From: an uncultured Chloroflexales bacterium
GTDB lineage: Bacteria > Chloroflexota > Chloroflexia > Chloroflexales > Chloroflexaceae
Assembly: GCA_937902315.1 (NCBI GenBank)
Contig: CALGUG010000008.1
Location: 175,780-239,779 of the forward strand
Length of the DNA stretch: 64,000 bases
Direction: 5' to 3'
This document shows positions 20,868 through 30,264 of the stretch, piece after piece (position 1 is the stretch's first letter; the number at the start of each line of letters is the position of its first letter). A program made the position numbers and the translations under genes. The notes beneath the pieces were generated by a model. The model made no database searches, was not told where the DNA came from, and saw nothing but the letters and a program-made list of their open reading frames with translations.

Positions 20868-21215
20868 TTTAAAATCCGCTCGCTCAGGTTTGCGCTTTGG
20901 CGGCTTGCTCTTTCCCCTAAAGAAGATTTTTAGCGCGTCCGCCTACGGCTACCAACATCCCGCCCAACACAAAGAAGCTCCTTTCTCTCTGCTTTCATTG
21001 CGAGCTGCTTGGCTCAAACGTTGTGTTTCGCTGCCAACCCCGCTGAAAGCCTTGCATGCGAAGGCGTCTTCGGCGACAAAGAAGCTATGATCTGCTCGTT
21101 CTCAGGCTACATGCGCTTACAGGCTTGTGCTTTTGCAACATGCGAGAACGAAAACGGAGAAAAAGTAAAAGAGAAGAGTTCTGCTCTATCGAAGGCCAGA
21201 AATACTCGAATGTAA
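20868..21215. repeat. Element A followed by a divergent, inverted element B
   Basis: Element A starts AAAATCCGCTCGCTCAGG (about 20870), shows GCGCTTTGGCGGCTTGCTC, the core GCGTCCGCCTACGGCTACC (20936-20954) and CATCCCGCCCAACACAAAG. A divergent B lies at about 21090-21210, with TCTGCTCTATCGAAGGCC (21179-21196). The short open frames here are repeat-derived. Confidence 0.7.
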
Positions 21216-21258
21216 GCTGTTTACCTATCTAACCAATAGTCTGTTAGAGCTTTCTTGT

Positions 21259-22413
21259 TCAGGGCGAAATACATACATGATCTATCCAGAATTCTTGTCC
21301 GCCTATACTAAAGCTTTGAATAGGTCCATTAAGCATCACTGTACCAGACTTACCTCTTGGGATAGGCGTTACATTAACACTTACTGCAACCCCTGCCATT
21401 AACGATGGTGCTCTAGCGATATCATCAATAAAAGATGGATTCCCGTTGACTGCTAGATTCTCAGTACCGCCAAGATCCAAAAAATCAAGGCTTACTTGCG
21501 ATGGAGAGAAACCTATAGTATTGAAATCAAACTCGACGTTTATATGGTTAAGACGTAGGCTTTGACCAGCGCTAAATGAGATAGGAGCATCATCGATCTG
21601 TGCATAATTGAATGTTCCTCCACCGCCACTGAACTCGAATGGTTGCACTAAGACGCGCACCCCACCGCTTGTGAATGCTATATTTCCAGGAACCTGCCCT
21701 ACTGGATCGCCGTACTGGGTACCAAGTGCCCATGGTGGTTCTTCAAAGTCAATGCAAATAGCTTGTAATGCTTGAAGCACATGACTACCTAACAATCCAA
21801 GAAGCACATTGTATGGCGGAGCATTTTCAGGGTGCAATTCAAAACGCGCACGTTCAAACCACTGAATGTTATATGATTGGCCTTCAATCGTTACTGTTAG
21901 GATTTCACTTAATGGAAGGCCAAACAAGGCGATGCTCTCGGCTTCGGTTTTACCCTCTTGACCATCAAATTCTAAGCCATTTGCACGCCAATATGTAAGG
22001 ATGTCACCACAAATATTGTGCTGCGTTTCTGCAAAATACCGACATTCAGGGAGAGGGGTAGCTGTGGGAAAAGCAGTCCAGTCTTGTCTATCTATTTCAA
22101 GACTCGTAACCCCTAGTCTACCTAATAGCACGTCATAAGGTCGGGCATTTTCAGGGTGCAGTTCAAATCGGTTACGTTCAAACCATTGTACTTGTAATGG
22201 CTTGCCCTCGACCATCTCTTCTTGCTGTGGTGTAATGGGAAAACCGAAAATACTTAAACCACCATTGCTCTCCCAATATTCGCGAAACCGCCCAGCGATA
22301 CAAAAACCCGTTTCAGGAAAGCATCGTTCGTCACTTTGTGCCTGTACATTAGAAAGAGATGTCATAGTAAGAAGCGCTAAACTAATAAGCACCACTTTAA
22401 TGCGGTATACCAT
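21259..22413 (-). CDS. Secreted protein with two FPxTGF...YW...IFG repeats
   Basis: From ATG 22413 (AAGGAG just before) the protein has 384 residues. An earlier in-frame ATG lacks a ribosome site. A signal peptide (MVYRIKVVLISLALL, cleavage after VQAQ) is followed by two repeats of about 90 residues. Each runs CFPETGF-C-I-GRFREYW-NGG-IFGFPIT ... VQWFERNRFELHPEN-PY-VLLGRLG. The C-terminal 180 residues form a beta-rich domain of unknown family (ICIDFEEPPWALGTQYGD onward). Paired cysteines in each repeat suggest disulfides, so action outside the membrane is likely. The gene at 35.8 kb has the same repeats. The IFGxPIT part recalls LGFP-type repeats, but the relation is not shown. Confidence 0.8.
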   Translation of the reverse strand: MVYRIKVVLISLALLTMTSLSNVQAQSDERCFPETGFCIAGRFREYWESNGGLSIFGFPITPQQEEMVEGKPLQVQWFERNRFELHPENARPYDVLLGRLGVTSLEIDRQDWTAFPTATPLPECRYFAETQHNICGDILTYWRANGLEFDGQEGKTEAESIALFGLPLSEILTVTIEGQSYNIQWFERARFELHPENAPPYNVLLGLLGSHVLQALQAICIDFEEPPWALGTQYGDPVGQVPGNIAFTSGGVRVLVQPFEFSGGGGTFNYAQIDDAPISFSAGQSLRLNHINVEFDFNTIGFSPSQVSLDFLDLGGTENLAVNGNPSFIDDIARAPSLMAGVAVSVNVTPIPRGKSGTVMLNGPIQSFSIGGQEFWIDHVCISP

Positions 22414-23179
22414 AGCTAGCTCCTTCATACAAAAGACTATTAACAAACAAAAGCTTACTTATGTATATCTAATTGCGAGATTGGTTAGATTACTTGTAAA
22501 TTGTCTGCAAATACATTACAAACTATTTGACTGTTGTCTGTTAGATACACAGAAGTCTGTTTTAATGAAGAAGAGAGAAGTTGGGGTATGGATAGGTGAT
22601 TTAGCGGATTTTATCACTATTGCTGATAGGAGTCAATATAGGAAAACTATTCTACTCAATAGTTAATCTATATATACGAATTCGGTATATTTATTTGCAA
22701 AAATGTCCATTAAGAAAATGTTATTGATCTTAAATATTTATGTTGTTGCGTGACAGTATCGCTTTATTCAACGATTTAAGATATATTATCTTGTATTGCA
22801 GTAAAATTTGCTATTATCTCATAGAGGGGTTTAATAGGATAAAAACGACTATATTATTGCTGGCTTGAGATCATGAGTAATGAATTAGATCATTTTTACC
22901 TGTTTTCTATGAATGTTAATTAGTAGAAGCGGGTAGAATTAAATAGTTTTTTGAGAAATCGCATCAATAAGGTCAGGAGAGCGAACCTTTGTAGAGTGAG
23001 CTATCCCTTAGTATAGTTCGCTCCAATAGAGGCACGTAAACTGGAACGGCTTAACATAGGGTGGTACTACTCGGATCCAACATGCCGTTCTTAGCCAAAC
23101 AGCCTGAAAAGAGAATAAGAAGTTTTGTTATTATAGTGATATACGGTTTCGGAGTCTGCTTTGAAAAACAGAGAAAGCT
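22414..23179. other. AT-rich intergenic region between divergent genes
   Basis: About 765 bp separate the secreted-protein gene from the glycerophosphodiesterase gene. It is strongly AT-rich and must hold both promoters. Short frames such as 22202-22666 overlap the secreted gene and show no protein-like features. No repeats of the A-E families were seen. Confidence 0.5.
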
Positions 23180-23890
23180 ATGACGCTTATCATTGGACAC
23201 CGTGGTGCATCCGGCTACGCGCCCGAAAACACGCTTCGCGCCTTTGAACTGGCCCGCACTCAGGGTGCGGAAATGGTCGAACTCGATGTACAACGCAGCG
23301 CAGATGGCGTTCTCGTCGTCTTCCACGACGATACGACCGAACGCTGGAACGGCGAGAAACGCCTCCTCAGCAGCTACACCTTCGAAGAGATACGCAAGCT
23401 CGATATCGGCGGCGAACAAGTTGCCACGCTCGAAGAGGTCTGTGCCTTCGCCCGCGACACCAATATGCAGCTCAATGTTGAGCTCAAGCAGCCCGACATC
23501 GTTGCACCTAGTGTTGCCTTGTTACGTCAATTCAATATCGTTGACCAGACGGTTGTTTCTTCGTTCTATCACGAGGCCTTGGTCGCACTGCAAAACGAAG
23601 CGCCCGATGTGCGCGGCGCCTATCTGATGGGCGAGCGAACGCTGCGCCCTGATGTACGTGCCCGCGAATTCTGGCCTTTCTTCCAACTACGCCAAGTGGG
23701 AGCCTACGCTTGGCACCCTTATTTCAAGCTGCCCATGCTTGAGAAGATTATGCCTCAAGTGCGTCGCGCAGGCTATCAGATCAACGTTTGGACCGTCAAC
23801 GATCCCGAGGTCGCTAAGCAACTGGTCGAGTGGGGCGCGACCGGTATTATCACCGACGTGCCCGACGTGATCGGCGCCGCCTTGCGCTAA
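23180..23890 (+). CDS. Glycerophosphodiester phosphodiesterase
   Basis: The 236-residue protein is a compact GDPD TIM barrel hydrolysing glycerophosphodiesters to glycerol 3-phosphate and an alcohol. Catalytic motifs are intact: GHRGASGYAPENT (first catalytic His, Arg), MVELDVQRSADGVLVVFHDDT (metal-binding Glu and Asp, second catalytic His), LNVELKQ and NVWTVNDPEVAKQLVEWGATGIITDVPD at the C-terminus. No signal peptide is present, so it is cytoplasmic, as UgpQ-type enzymes are. It is monocistronic, with a strong terminator. Confidence 0.93.
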   Translation: MTLIIGHRGASGYAPENTLRAFELARTQGAEMVELDVQRSADGVLVVFHDDTTERWNGEKRLLSSYTFEEIRKLDIGGEQVATLEEVCAFARDTNMQLNVELKQPDIVAPSVALLRQFNIVDQTVVSSFYHEALVALQNEAPDVRGAYLMGERTLRPDVRAREFWPFFQLRQVGAYAWHPYFKLPMLEKIMPQVRRAGYQINVWTVNDPEVAKQLVEWGATGIITDVPDVIGAALR

Positions 23891-23915
23891 AGCTTTTACA
23901 CTGCTTCTTCGTAGA

Positions 23916-23965
23916 CGAGTTTGCGGACTACAAAGCGCTTTGCAGTCCGCAAGCTCGTTTTTTTT
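23916..23965 (+). terminator. Intrinsic terminator of the glycerophosphodiesterase gene
   Basis: CGAGTTTGCGGACT (23916-23929) pairs with AGTCCGCAAGCTCG (23944-23957), with inner AAAGC/GCTTT pairing, followed by eight T. Confidence 0.93.
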
Positions 23966-24111
23966 GTTGAGTTTTTTGCCAAGCTTGTGCAGATCTCGCA
24001 CGAAACATTCTTTTAAGCTAAATCGTCGTACTGTAGAGACGACAAAAGACAGAGAGATGAATTGGTGTTGTTCGGTTCCACACACCAAATTTAAACATAT
24101 CGTGGTGAATT

Positions 24112-26982
24112 ATGCATGCGAGATCTTCAGGTTTGCTTGAAACGCACCAAACATCACAGCCATCAGCGCAGCTACGTGCGGCCAGCCCACTTATTCGGGC
24201 CAAACTGATCCCTCCCAGCGTGCCAACACCCATCCTATCACGTCCTCGCCTGCTCAAACGCCTTACAGACTATGTCAGCCGCAAACTTACCCTGCTGGTT
24301 GCCCCCGGAGGCTATGGGAAGACAGTTCTGTTAAGCGATTGGTATAAACTGCATCAAAGCGAGTCATCAGAAGCGAGTGTCTTCGCCTGGCTGACGCTCG
24401 ACCGCAATAACAACCAGATCGAGTCTTTTTGGAGCTATGTTGTGGCCGCCTTTGGCGAACAACAGCCCGATTTGGCTCACCAGCTTGCTGATGCGCTTTT
24501 GAATACACAGAACCATCTCGAAACTCAGACGATTCTCTTCAACAATATCTTGGGCGAAAGCCCGCATAAAATCGTCCTTGTACTAGACGACTATCACACC
24601 ATCAACAACCCCGCGATCGACCAGATCATCAGTGCCCTGCTTGAGCATCTGCCTCCCAACGCTCAAATCGTGATCGCCAGCCGCAGCGTGCCTCAACTGC
24701 CGCTCGCACTTCTGCGCACACGCGGGCAACTGCTCGAACTCAACAGCAACGATCTGGCTTTCCGCTTCGACGAGATCGACAGCCTTGTGCGCGAGCTTTG
24801 GCAGGTCAAGCTCGCCAAGAGCGACATCTCGCTGCTCGAAAAACGCAGCGAAGGCTGGGTCACGGGCATCCATTTGATGGTGCAGATCATGCAGCAGAGC
24901 AGCGATCCGCGTTGGATTTCGGAGACGCAGCACAACGCCAGCATCTTGGGGCAGATCAAGGGCAGCCATCCCTTTTTCGCGACCTATTTTTACGAAGAGG
25001 TGCTTGCGCCTCAGCCGCCCGAACTGCAGCGCTTTCTGATCGATAGCTCGCTGCTCGATACGCTCGACCCCGAGCTGTGCGAGGCGCTCTTCGAGCACCA
25101 TGCCGCCATCGAGGACAGCCCCGATTGCGACGTACTGAGCCTGCCGCCCTATCCTCACACCTCTTATGTTGAGAGCGTATTGATCGAAGCCATCCGCCAG
25201 AACCTATTCATTCAGGCGACCGCCAGCGAACGGCTCCAAGCCCGCTTTCACCCGCTCTTCCGCGAGATGTTGCGCTTTCAGTTAGACCGCCACGAACCCA
25301 GCGTGATCGCAAAGCTGCATCGGCGGGCCGCCCATGTCTACGAGGCGCGTGGCCAAAAAGATGCCGCTGTTCCCCACGCCTTGGCAAGCGGCGACTACAC
25401 TTGGACGGCTGAACTGATCGAAACGAGCGCCCGCGATCTGCTCTTACAGGGAGAGCTTCGCACCGTACGCCAATGGCTGAAAGCCCTGCCCGACGAGCTA
25501 AGCCACGATCGTCCCGCGCTCCTGCTGCTTCAGAGTTGGATGGCACTCTTTTCGGGCGATCTTGCCAAAGCTCAAGCCTACCAGCAAGCTGCCGCTAAGC
25601 TGCTCGGCCTTGAGACGGCTGCTGCTTCGATCGAACTTTACTACGAGCTTGAAGCGATCAACACCATGCTGATTCTGCTGAGCGGCGACCTTTCAAACGG
25701 CAGCGAACACGCCCAAGCCTTGGTGCGCGATATGCCTCCCGAGGCGAGCTTCGCCCACAGTTCGCTCTTCCTAGCCTTGAACACGCTCGAACTGCTGCGC
25801 GGCGATACCAAAGCGGCCATGGCGTTCTTGCACGAATCGCTGCATAGCCAGCGCAGTAACAACAATCTCTTTATGGTTGTTATGAGCTTGTTGCTGCTGG
25901 CCGAATGCAACCTGAAACAGGGCAAGCTCGGCTTAGCCAAGATGCTGTTTGAACAAGCCATCGAGCTATCGCTTAGCGCTAAGCGCCAGCCTCTGCCGAT
26001 CGCGGGCAAGGCCTACATCGGTTTAGGCGAGCTGTTGCGCGAACAAAACGAGCTAGAGGATGCCGAACGAGCCTTGTTGAAGGGAATCGAACTGAGCCAA
26101 GACAGCGACGAGCTAGCAAGCCTCGAAGGTTATATCGCGCTTACGCGGCTCTACCAAGCCAAACGTGACTTCGCCGCCGCACGCGACGCGCTCGCTCGCG
26201 CCCGCATGAGCCTGCTCGAAACCAATATTCCGCTTGAACAGAGCATGCTGGCCGTGCTCGAAGCCCAACTCGCCTTCCAAGATGGCAAGCAGTCGATCGC
26301 GCTCGAATGGCTCAAAACAAGTCAGATCAAACTGCAGCCCCAGCCGATCGTATCTTTTCAAAACAAACAGAAGCAGTTGCTCAGTATTATGCTTGGCTGC
26401 CAAATGCTCAGCACAGACGCGCGCTACGATCAGGCCTTGTTGCTGCTCGAACCGCATCTCGAACAGGCCGAGTACGAAGGTTCGGTGCCAGAAATGGCCA
26501 CTCTGCTCGCCTGCCAAGCGCTGCTGCACTTCTCGCGCAACGAGCTAACAAGCGCCTTACAGCCGCTCAAGCGCGCCTTAAACCTAGCGGCTTCGGCCGG
26601 TCTCGTGCGATCGCTGCTCGATCTGGGCCAACCCTTTGTCGAGTTGCTGCGCAGGGTTCAAGTGCTCGCGCAGCAAGGCTCACCCCTCGTCGCTCAGTTC
26701 CCGCTCGACTACATCGCGCACCTGCTCAGCTTCGAGCCAAGCCAAGCCAAGCAGATCGAGGCCAAGAGCGCCACTGGATCTACGAACCAGCTTTTAAGCA
26801 AGCGCGAACTCGACATTCTGCGCCAGATCGCGGCGGGCCTTTCGACCAATGCCATCGCCGAGCGCTTTGTCGTAGCGCCCAGCACCATCAAAAGCCATAT
26901 CAAAAATATCTTCAGCAAGCTCGATGTGCATACCCGCGCCCAAGCGCTGGCGCGCGCCCAAGAGCTTCAGCTTCTAAGCTAA
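24112..26982 (+). CDS. MalT-like LuxR-family ATP-dependent transcriptional activator
   Basis: The 956-residue protein has the MalT layout. Near the N-terminus LIRAKLIPPSVPTPILSRPRLL leads into a STAND NTPase with Walker A APGGYGKT (residues 64-71) and Walker B-like IVLVLDDYHTI. The middle is a long alpha-helical TPR-like region (about 430-850). The C-terminus is a LuxR helix-turn-helix: LSKRELDILRQIAAGLSTN, AIAERFVVAPSTIKSHIKN, IFSKLDVHTRAQALARA. Such proteins multimerise on binding an inducer and ATP and then activate transcription. The inducer is unknown, and no maltose genes are adjacent. The next gene, on the same strand, encodes a secreted protein and could be a target. Confidence 0.92.
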   Translation: MHARSSGLLETHQTSQPSAQLRAASPLIRAKLIPPSVPTPILSRPRLLKRLTDYVSRKLTLLVAPGGYGKTVLLSDWYKLHQSESSEASVFAWLTLDRNNNQIESFWSYVVAAFGEQQPDLAHQLADALLNTQNHLETQTILFNNILGESPHKIVLVLDDYHTINNPAIDQIISALLEHLPPNAQIVIASRSVPQLPLALLRTRGQLLELNSNDLAFRFDEIDSLVRELWQVKLAKSDISLLEKRSEGWVTGIHLMVQIMQQSSDPRWISETQHNASILGQIKGSHPFFATYFYEEVLAPQPPELQRFLIDSSLLDTLDPELCEALFEHHAAIEDSPDCDVLSLPPYPHTSYVESVLIEAIRQNLFIQATASERLQARFHPLFREMLRFQLDRHEPSVIAKLHRRAAHVYEARGQKDAAVPHALASGDYTWTAELIETSARDLLLQGELRTVRQWLKALPDELSHDRPALLLLQSWMALFSGDLAKAQAYQQAAAKLLGLETAAASIELYYELEAINTMLILLSGDLSNGSEHAQALVRDMPPEASFAHSSLFLALNTLELLRGDTKAAMAFLHESLHSQRSNNNLFMVVMSLLLLAECNLKQGKLGLAKMLFEQAIELSLSAKRQPLPIAGKAYIGLGELLREQNELEDAERALLKGIELSQDSDELASLEGYIALTRLYQAKRDFAAARDALARARMSLLETNIPLEQSMLAVLEAQLAFQDGKQSIALEWLKTSQIKLQPQPIVSFQNKQKQLLSIMLGCQMLSTDARYDQALLLLEPHLEQAEYEGSVPEMATLLACQALLHFSRNELTSALQPLKRALNLAASAGLVRSLLDLGQPFVELLRRVQVLAQQGSPLVAQFPLDYIAHLLSFEPSQAKQIEAKSATGSTNQLLSKRELDILRQIAAGLSTNAIAERFVVAPSTIKSHIKNIFSKLDVHTRAQALARAQELQLLS

Positions 26983-27467
26983 ACCTGTTCCCTCCTCCTG
27001 TTAAACAAGCTTCCTGCCCGAGAGATCTTGTAGCACACTACAAGGTCTCTCATCGCGAATCCCAACGATCACAGCACGCTCTGCAAAGCTCTAGCGCTAA
27101 GGTCTTGCCTTCAAACAAGGCTTCTAGCGCGTCCGCCTACGGCTACAAACAGCCCATCCTCCCATCCAAGCGTTAGGTCGGCCATCCTCCCACCCTACCC
27201 ACCCTCGAAGCTCTTCAAGCGCCCTCAAAAAGTAAAGAATCTGTTTACACTCCCCTCTCGCCTTCTATCTCTCCCCCATTTGGGGGATAAGCCTGCTTCT
27301 GCCTTCAATCCCCCTCTGCTTCCCCTCTTTGGAGGATAGGAAACGATCGTTCAGCGTAGTACTATTTCAACATCGCACACGACGAACGGCATTCGTAAGC
27401 CATTCGTCTCAACCTACACAATCAAGTCTACATATTTCGGAATATAAATCTCAACAAGGAGTCATTG
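26983..27467. other. Intergenic region with an element A copy and hairpins
   Basis: A hairpin near 27013-27051 (GATCTTGTAG/CTACAAGGTC) may end the MalT-like gene, though without a T run. An element A copy is present at about 27080-27160 (core GCGTCCGCCTACGGCTAC at 27128). Pyrimidine-rich DNA follows (27200-27340). GACGAACGGC/GCCATTCGTC (27380-27408) could form a hairpin in the leader of the secreted-protein gene. Confidence 0.55.
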
Positions 27468-28304
27468 ATGTTTTCGGCTATAAATAGTTTGAAGGTTGGT
27501 TTTATCTCCACCCTCGCAGTGGCTATCGGTGTAAGCGGTTTAGGCATGGTTGACACAGCTTCGGCGGCGAAAAAAGAAGAGCTGCAGCGCGCTGCCGTAA
27601 GCGTCTATGTGAAACCCAGCATCGAAGGTTCGCAGGTTCGCTACGAAGTGTCGGCTGTTAACAATGGCAAGGGCCCAGCTCAAAATACCAGTATCACCAT
27701 CCCCTACAACGACGATCTGCTTGACCTTGTGAGCGTCGATATCAAGGGCAGCGGCGCTTGGGTCACCGATCGCAGCGACGACTCGTTGACGGTCAAGATC
27801 GAGAAGCTGACCAGTGGCGGCGACTCGCGCACCATCGATGTGCTCTTCGAGAGCGATGCCGAACTGAGCGCAGGCGCCGTGATCGGCGATCGCCTCAGCT
27901 ACACTTGGAACGACAGCGAAGGCAAGAGCAGCGGCCAGACCAACCTGCCTATCCTCAATGCAGGCCAGAGCTACTTCGACCTGAGCGTTAGCCCTGCCAG
28001 CGCTCCTGCTAAGACCGTCCTCGCTTTCAGCAGTGATGCGATCTTCGCCCCAGGCGAACTGGTCACCTTCTGGTACAACTCGCCCGATGGTGTTGCCCAC
28101 GAGCTTGAGGTCAAGGGTGTGAGCTTGGTTGACGCTGATTCGACCAAGAGCAAAGATAACGGCGGCGCCTTTATCGCAGCCGATCAGAATGGCGCGATCT
28201 ACGCCGAGTTCGATGCCAAGGATCTGCCTGCCGGAAGCTACTCGCTGGTAGCTCGCGGCAGCGCAACCGGCTTCATCGCTACAGTCGCCTTCGAAGTCGA
28301 GTAA
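27468..28304 (+). CDS. Secreted two-domain beta protein of unknown function
   Basis: From ATG 27468 (AAGGAG at 27456-27461) the protein has 278 residues. A signal peptide (FISTLAVAIGVSGLG, cleavage after ASAA) leads into a beta domain with YEVSAVNNGKGPAQNTSITI, similar in style to CARDB/DUF11 repeats of surface proteins. The second domain (about 185-278) has FAPGELVTFWYNSPDGVAH and AGSYSLVARGSATGFIATV. This resembles the C-terminal domain of the secreted protein at 35.8 kb (YAAGETVSLWLNLPDG ... LGSWSIVGYGNSSRRHVVA), so both may share a cell-surface role. No anchor is visible. It follows the MalT-like regulator on the same strand. Confidence 0.78.
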   Translation: MFSAINSLKVGFISTLAVAIGVSGLGMVDTASAAKKEELQRAAVSVYVKPSIEGSQVRYEVSAVNNGKGPAQNTSITIPYNDDLLDLVSVDIKGSGAWVTDRSDDSLTVKIEKLTSGGDSRTIDVLFESDAELSAGAVIGDRLSYTWNDSEGKSSGQTNLPILNAGQSYFDLSVSPASAPAKTVLAFSSDAIFAPGELVTFWYNSPDGVAHELEVKGVSLVDADSTKSKDNGGAFIAADQNGAIYAEFDAKDLPAGSYSLVARGSATGFIATVAFEVE

Positions 28305-28347
28305 CAAGCGTCAGCTCTACGACCTTCCTTCCCTCTCTCCTACAGAA

Positions 28348-28392
28348 TGGCCTGCTTAGAACCCAGTTCTAGGCGGGCCATTCTGTATCTTC
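28348..28392 (+). terminator. Terminator after the two-domain secreted-protein gene
   Basis: ACAGAATGGCC and GGCCATTCTGT pair at the base of a long imperfect stem that also includes TTAGAAC/GTTCTA. The tail is only moderately T-rich (ATCTTCTT). Confidence 0.75.
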
Positions 28393-28497
28393 TTGAAAGG
28401 CCAAACGGTACAACTACAAGAGCCAAGCTACTTGAGTGGCAGGCCAAGGAAGAACCTAACGGCCCAGTGCTGTACTCGCTACAAAGGGACTCTTCTT

Positions 28498-29580
28498 ATG
28501 GATAAGCGTTGCTACTACCTCGGCTTTAACTGCATTCCAGGGATCGGCCCGGTGCGCACCTACCGTTTGATCGAACTATGCGGATCGGTTGAAGCCGCTT
28601 GGAACGCCTCAAACAGCGAGTTAGCGAGCGCAGGTTTCGATGCTCGCTTGATCGAAAGCCTGCTAGCAGCACGCCGCAAATTCGATCTAGAGGCCATGCT
28701 GGAATCAGCCCTCAAGCGCGATATCCAAGTGATCTGTCGCGAAGATCCCGACTACCCTATGCTGCTGAGCCATATCCCCAACCCGCCGCCCCTGCTTTAT
28801 CTGCGTGGCAACCTGCTGCCCACCGACCAATGGGCCTTAGCTGTGGTTGGCACCCGCAAACCGACCGCCTATGGGCGCGAAGTCACCCGCCGCTTTGTCG
28901 CAGAACTCTGCCAAGCGGGCATCACGATCGTGAGCGGACTCGCCATGGGCATCGATACCGTCGCTCACAGCCACGCCATCGAAGCGGGCGGGCGCACCAT
29001 CGCCGTCTTGGGCTGCGGGGTCGACATCGCCTATCCAGAGCGCAACCAAGCTCTCGCCGAGCGAATCTGCGAGCAGGGCGCGCTGATAAGCGACTATCCG
29101 CTCGGCACCAAGCCAATGTCAAACAACTTCCCGCCCCGTAACCGCATCATCAGCGGCCTTTCGCTGGGCACACTGGTGGTCGAAGCAGGCCAGCGTAGCG
29201 GCGCACTGATCACAGTCGATTTCGCGCTCGAACAAGGGCGCGAGGTCTACGCCGTGCCCGGCTCGATCTATAGCGAGTCGAGCTTAGGCACCAACGAACT
29301 AATCAGAAACGGCGCAACCCTCGCCAGCAGCCCGCAAGTCATTCTTGACGATTTAAACCTCTCCGGCGCGCTGGTGCAACAAGAGATCGCCGAGATCGTG
29401 CCAAACGATCCGATCGAGGCCGAGATACTCAAGTGGCTCTCGCCCAACCCCATGCACATCGACGAGCTAGGACGCGCCAGCGGCCTCAGCTCTTCACAAT
29501 TGCTGGCCGCCCTCAGCATGCTCGAGCTTAAGGGCAGCGTGCGCCAGATCGGCGGCATGCAGTTTGTCAAAGCGCGCTAA
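28498..29580 (+). CDS. dprA: DNA-processing protein DprA
   Basis: The 360-residue protein loads RecA onto incoming single-stranded DNA during transformation. An N-terminal helix-hairpin-helix region (FNCIPGIGPVRTYRLIE) precedes the Rossmann-like DprA core: VVGTRKPTAYGREVTRRF, GITIVSGLAMGIDTVAHSHA, IAVLGCGVDIAYPERN and FPPRNRIISGLS. The C-terminal winged helix (HIDELGRASGLSSSQLLAAL ... GSVRQIGGMQFV) is present. ATG 28498 is chosen because upstream in-frame codons have no conserved sequence and overlap the preceding terminator. The gene stands apart from other competence genes. Confidence 0.94.
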   Translation: MDKRCYYLGFNCIPGIGPVRTYRLIELCGSVEAAWNASNSELASAGFDARLIESLLAARRKFDLEAMLESALKRDIQVICREDPDYPMLLSHIPNPPPLLYLRGNLLPTDQWALAVVGTRKPTAYGREVTRRFVAELCQAGITIVSGLAMGIDTVAHSHAIEAGGRTIAVLGCGVDIAYPERNQALAERICEQGALISDYPLGTKPMSNNFPPRNRIISGLSLGTLVVEAGQRSGALITVDFALEQGREVYAVPGSIYSESSLGTNELIRNGATLASSPQVILDDLNLSGALVQQEIAEIVPNDPIEAEILKWLSPNPMHIDELGRASGLSSSQLLAALSMLELKGSVRQIGGMQFVKAR

Positions 29581-29599
29581 GCCTACCCAAATAATCCGC

Positions 29600-30110
29600 G
29601 ACCTTGTGAGCGGGCCGCCCACCGAAACAAAGAAGCCTGCACACTGCGAAGCAGCTGGAAGCTTAGGATGGCAGTCGAGAACAGCGAAAATGAGTGAGAG
29701 AGTATACGCCCTTCTCCCGCATCTATGCATTACCCAAAAGTCGTGTCGGCAGCAACAGGCGATCGTTCGCATACCATCGCGGGAGTATCCTTGAGAGCAC
29801 AGAACGGGGTGCATTCACCCCCTCGCCCGCAGTGCGGGAGAGGGGGCCGGGGGGTGAGGGCAGATAACGCTGACCGTATGTCGATGTGTGGCTAATGTAC
29901 AGCTCCCGCAGTGCGGGAGAGGGGGCCGGGGGGTGAGGGTAGCTAGCAGCTCTGGTAGCCGTAGGCGGACGCGCTGAGGACCGAATGAACGGTCAAGACC
30001 TCGCCGACAGAGCTTGAGCGTGTAAACCCTGATGTATGCTCGCGATGCTTTCGCTGCTTTTGATGCAACTGTGTGAGCGGGGCCGCCCGCCGAAACGAAG
30101 AAACTGCTCG
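29600..30110. repeat. Composite repeat block (modules C, E, D, E and an inverted A)
   Basis: Module C lies at 29722-29808 (AAAAGTCGTGTCGGCAGCAA onward), followed by an E hairpin (29818-29860, CTCGCCCGCAGTGCGGGAG), inverted D (about 29862-29900), a second E (29903-29938) and an inverted A (about 29945-30045, core GGTAGCCGTAGGCGGACGC). A further short repeat, GTGAGCGGGCCGCCC then CCGAAAC and AAGAA, occurs at 29605-29635 and in a near-copy at 30072-30106. No gene is supported in this gap. Confidence 0.72.
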
Positions 30111-30264
30111 CTTCCAGAGTGCTTGGTGGCGTCTATGTTGCTATGTCCTATAGCATACAGCCTCTCGTATTTGGCGATTGCTCCTCTCTCCATCTATCTC
30201 GCTTTGGGGGAATTGCTGGGTTTGACAAGCAGGCGTACAGATGCTTAAACCAAGGAGACCCCTT

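Noticed and set aside
20839..21215. Short frames coding for peptides with SASAYGYQ, also at 26307-27176 and 19744-20055
   Set aside because: The peptide is the translation of the element A core and appears in several frames and both orientations, so it marks the DNA repeat, not a protein family.
28393..28497. An N-terminal extension of DprA
   Set aside because: The added residues are not family-like, contain no ribosome site before them, and overlap the terminator hairpin of the preceding gene. ATG 28498 gives the usual length.
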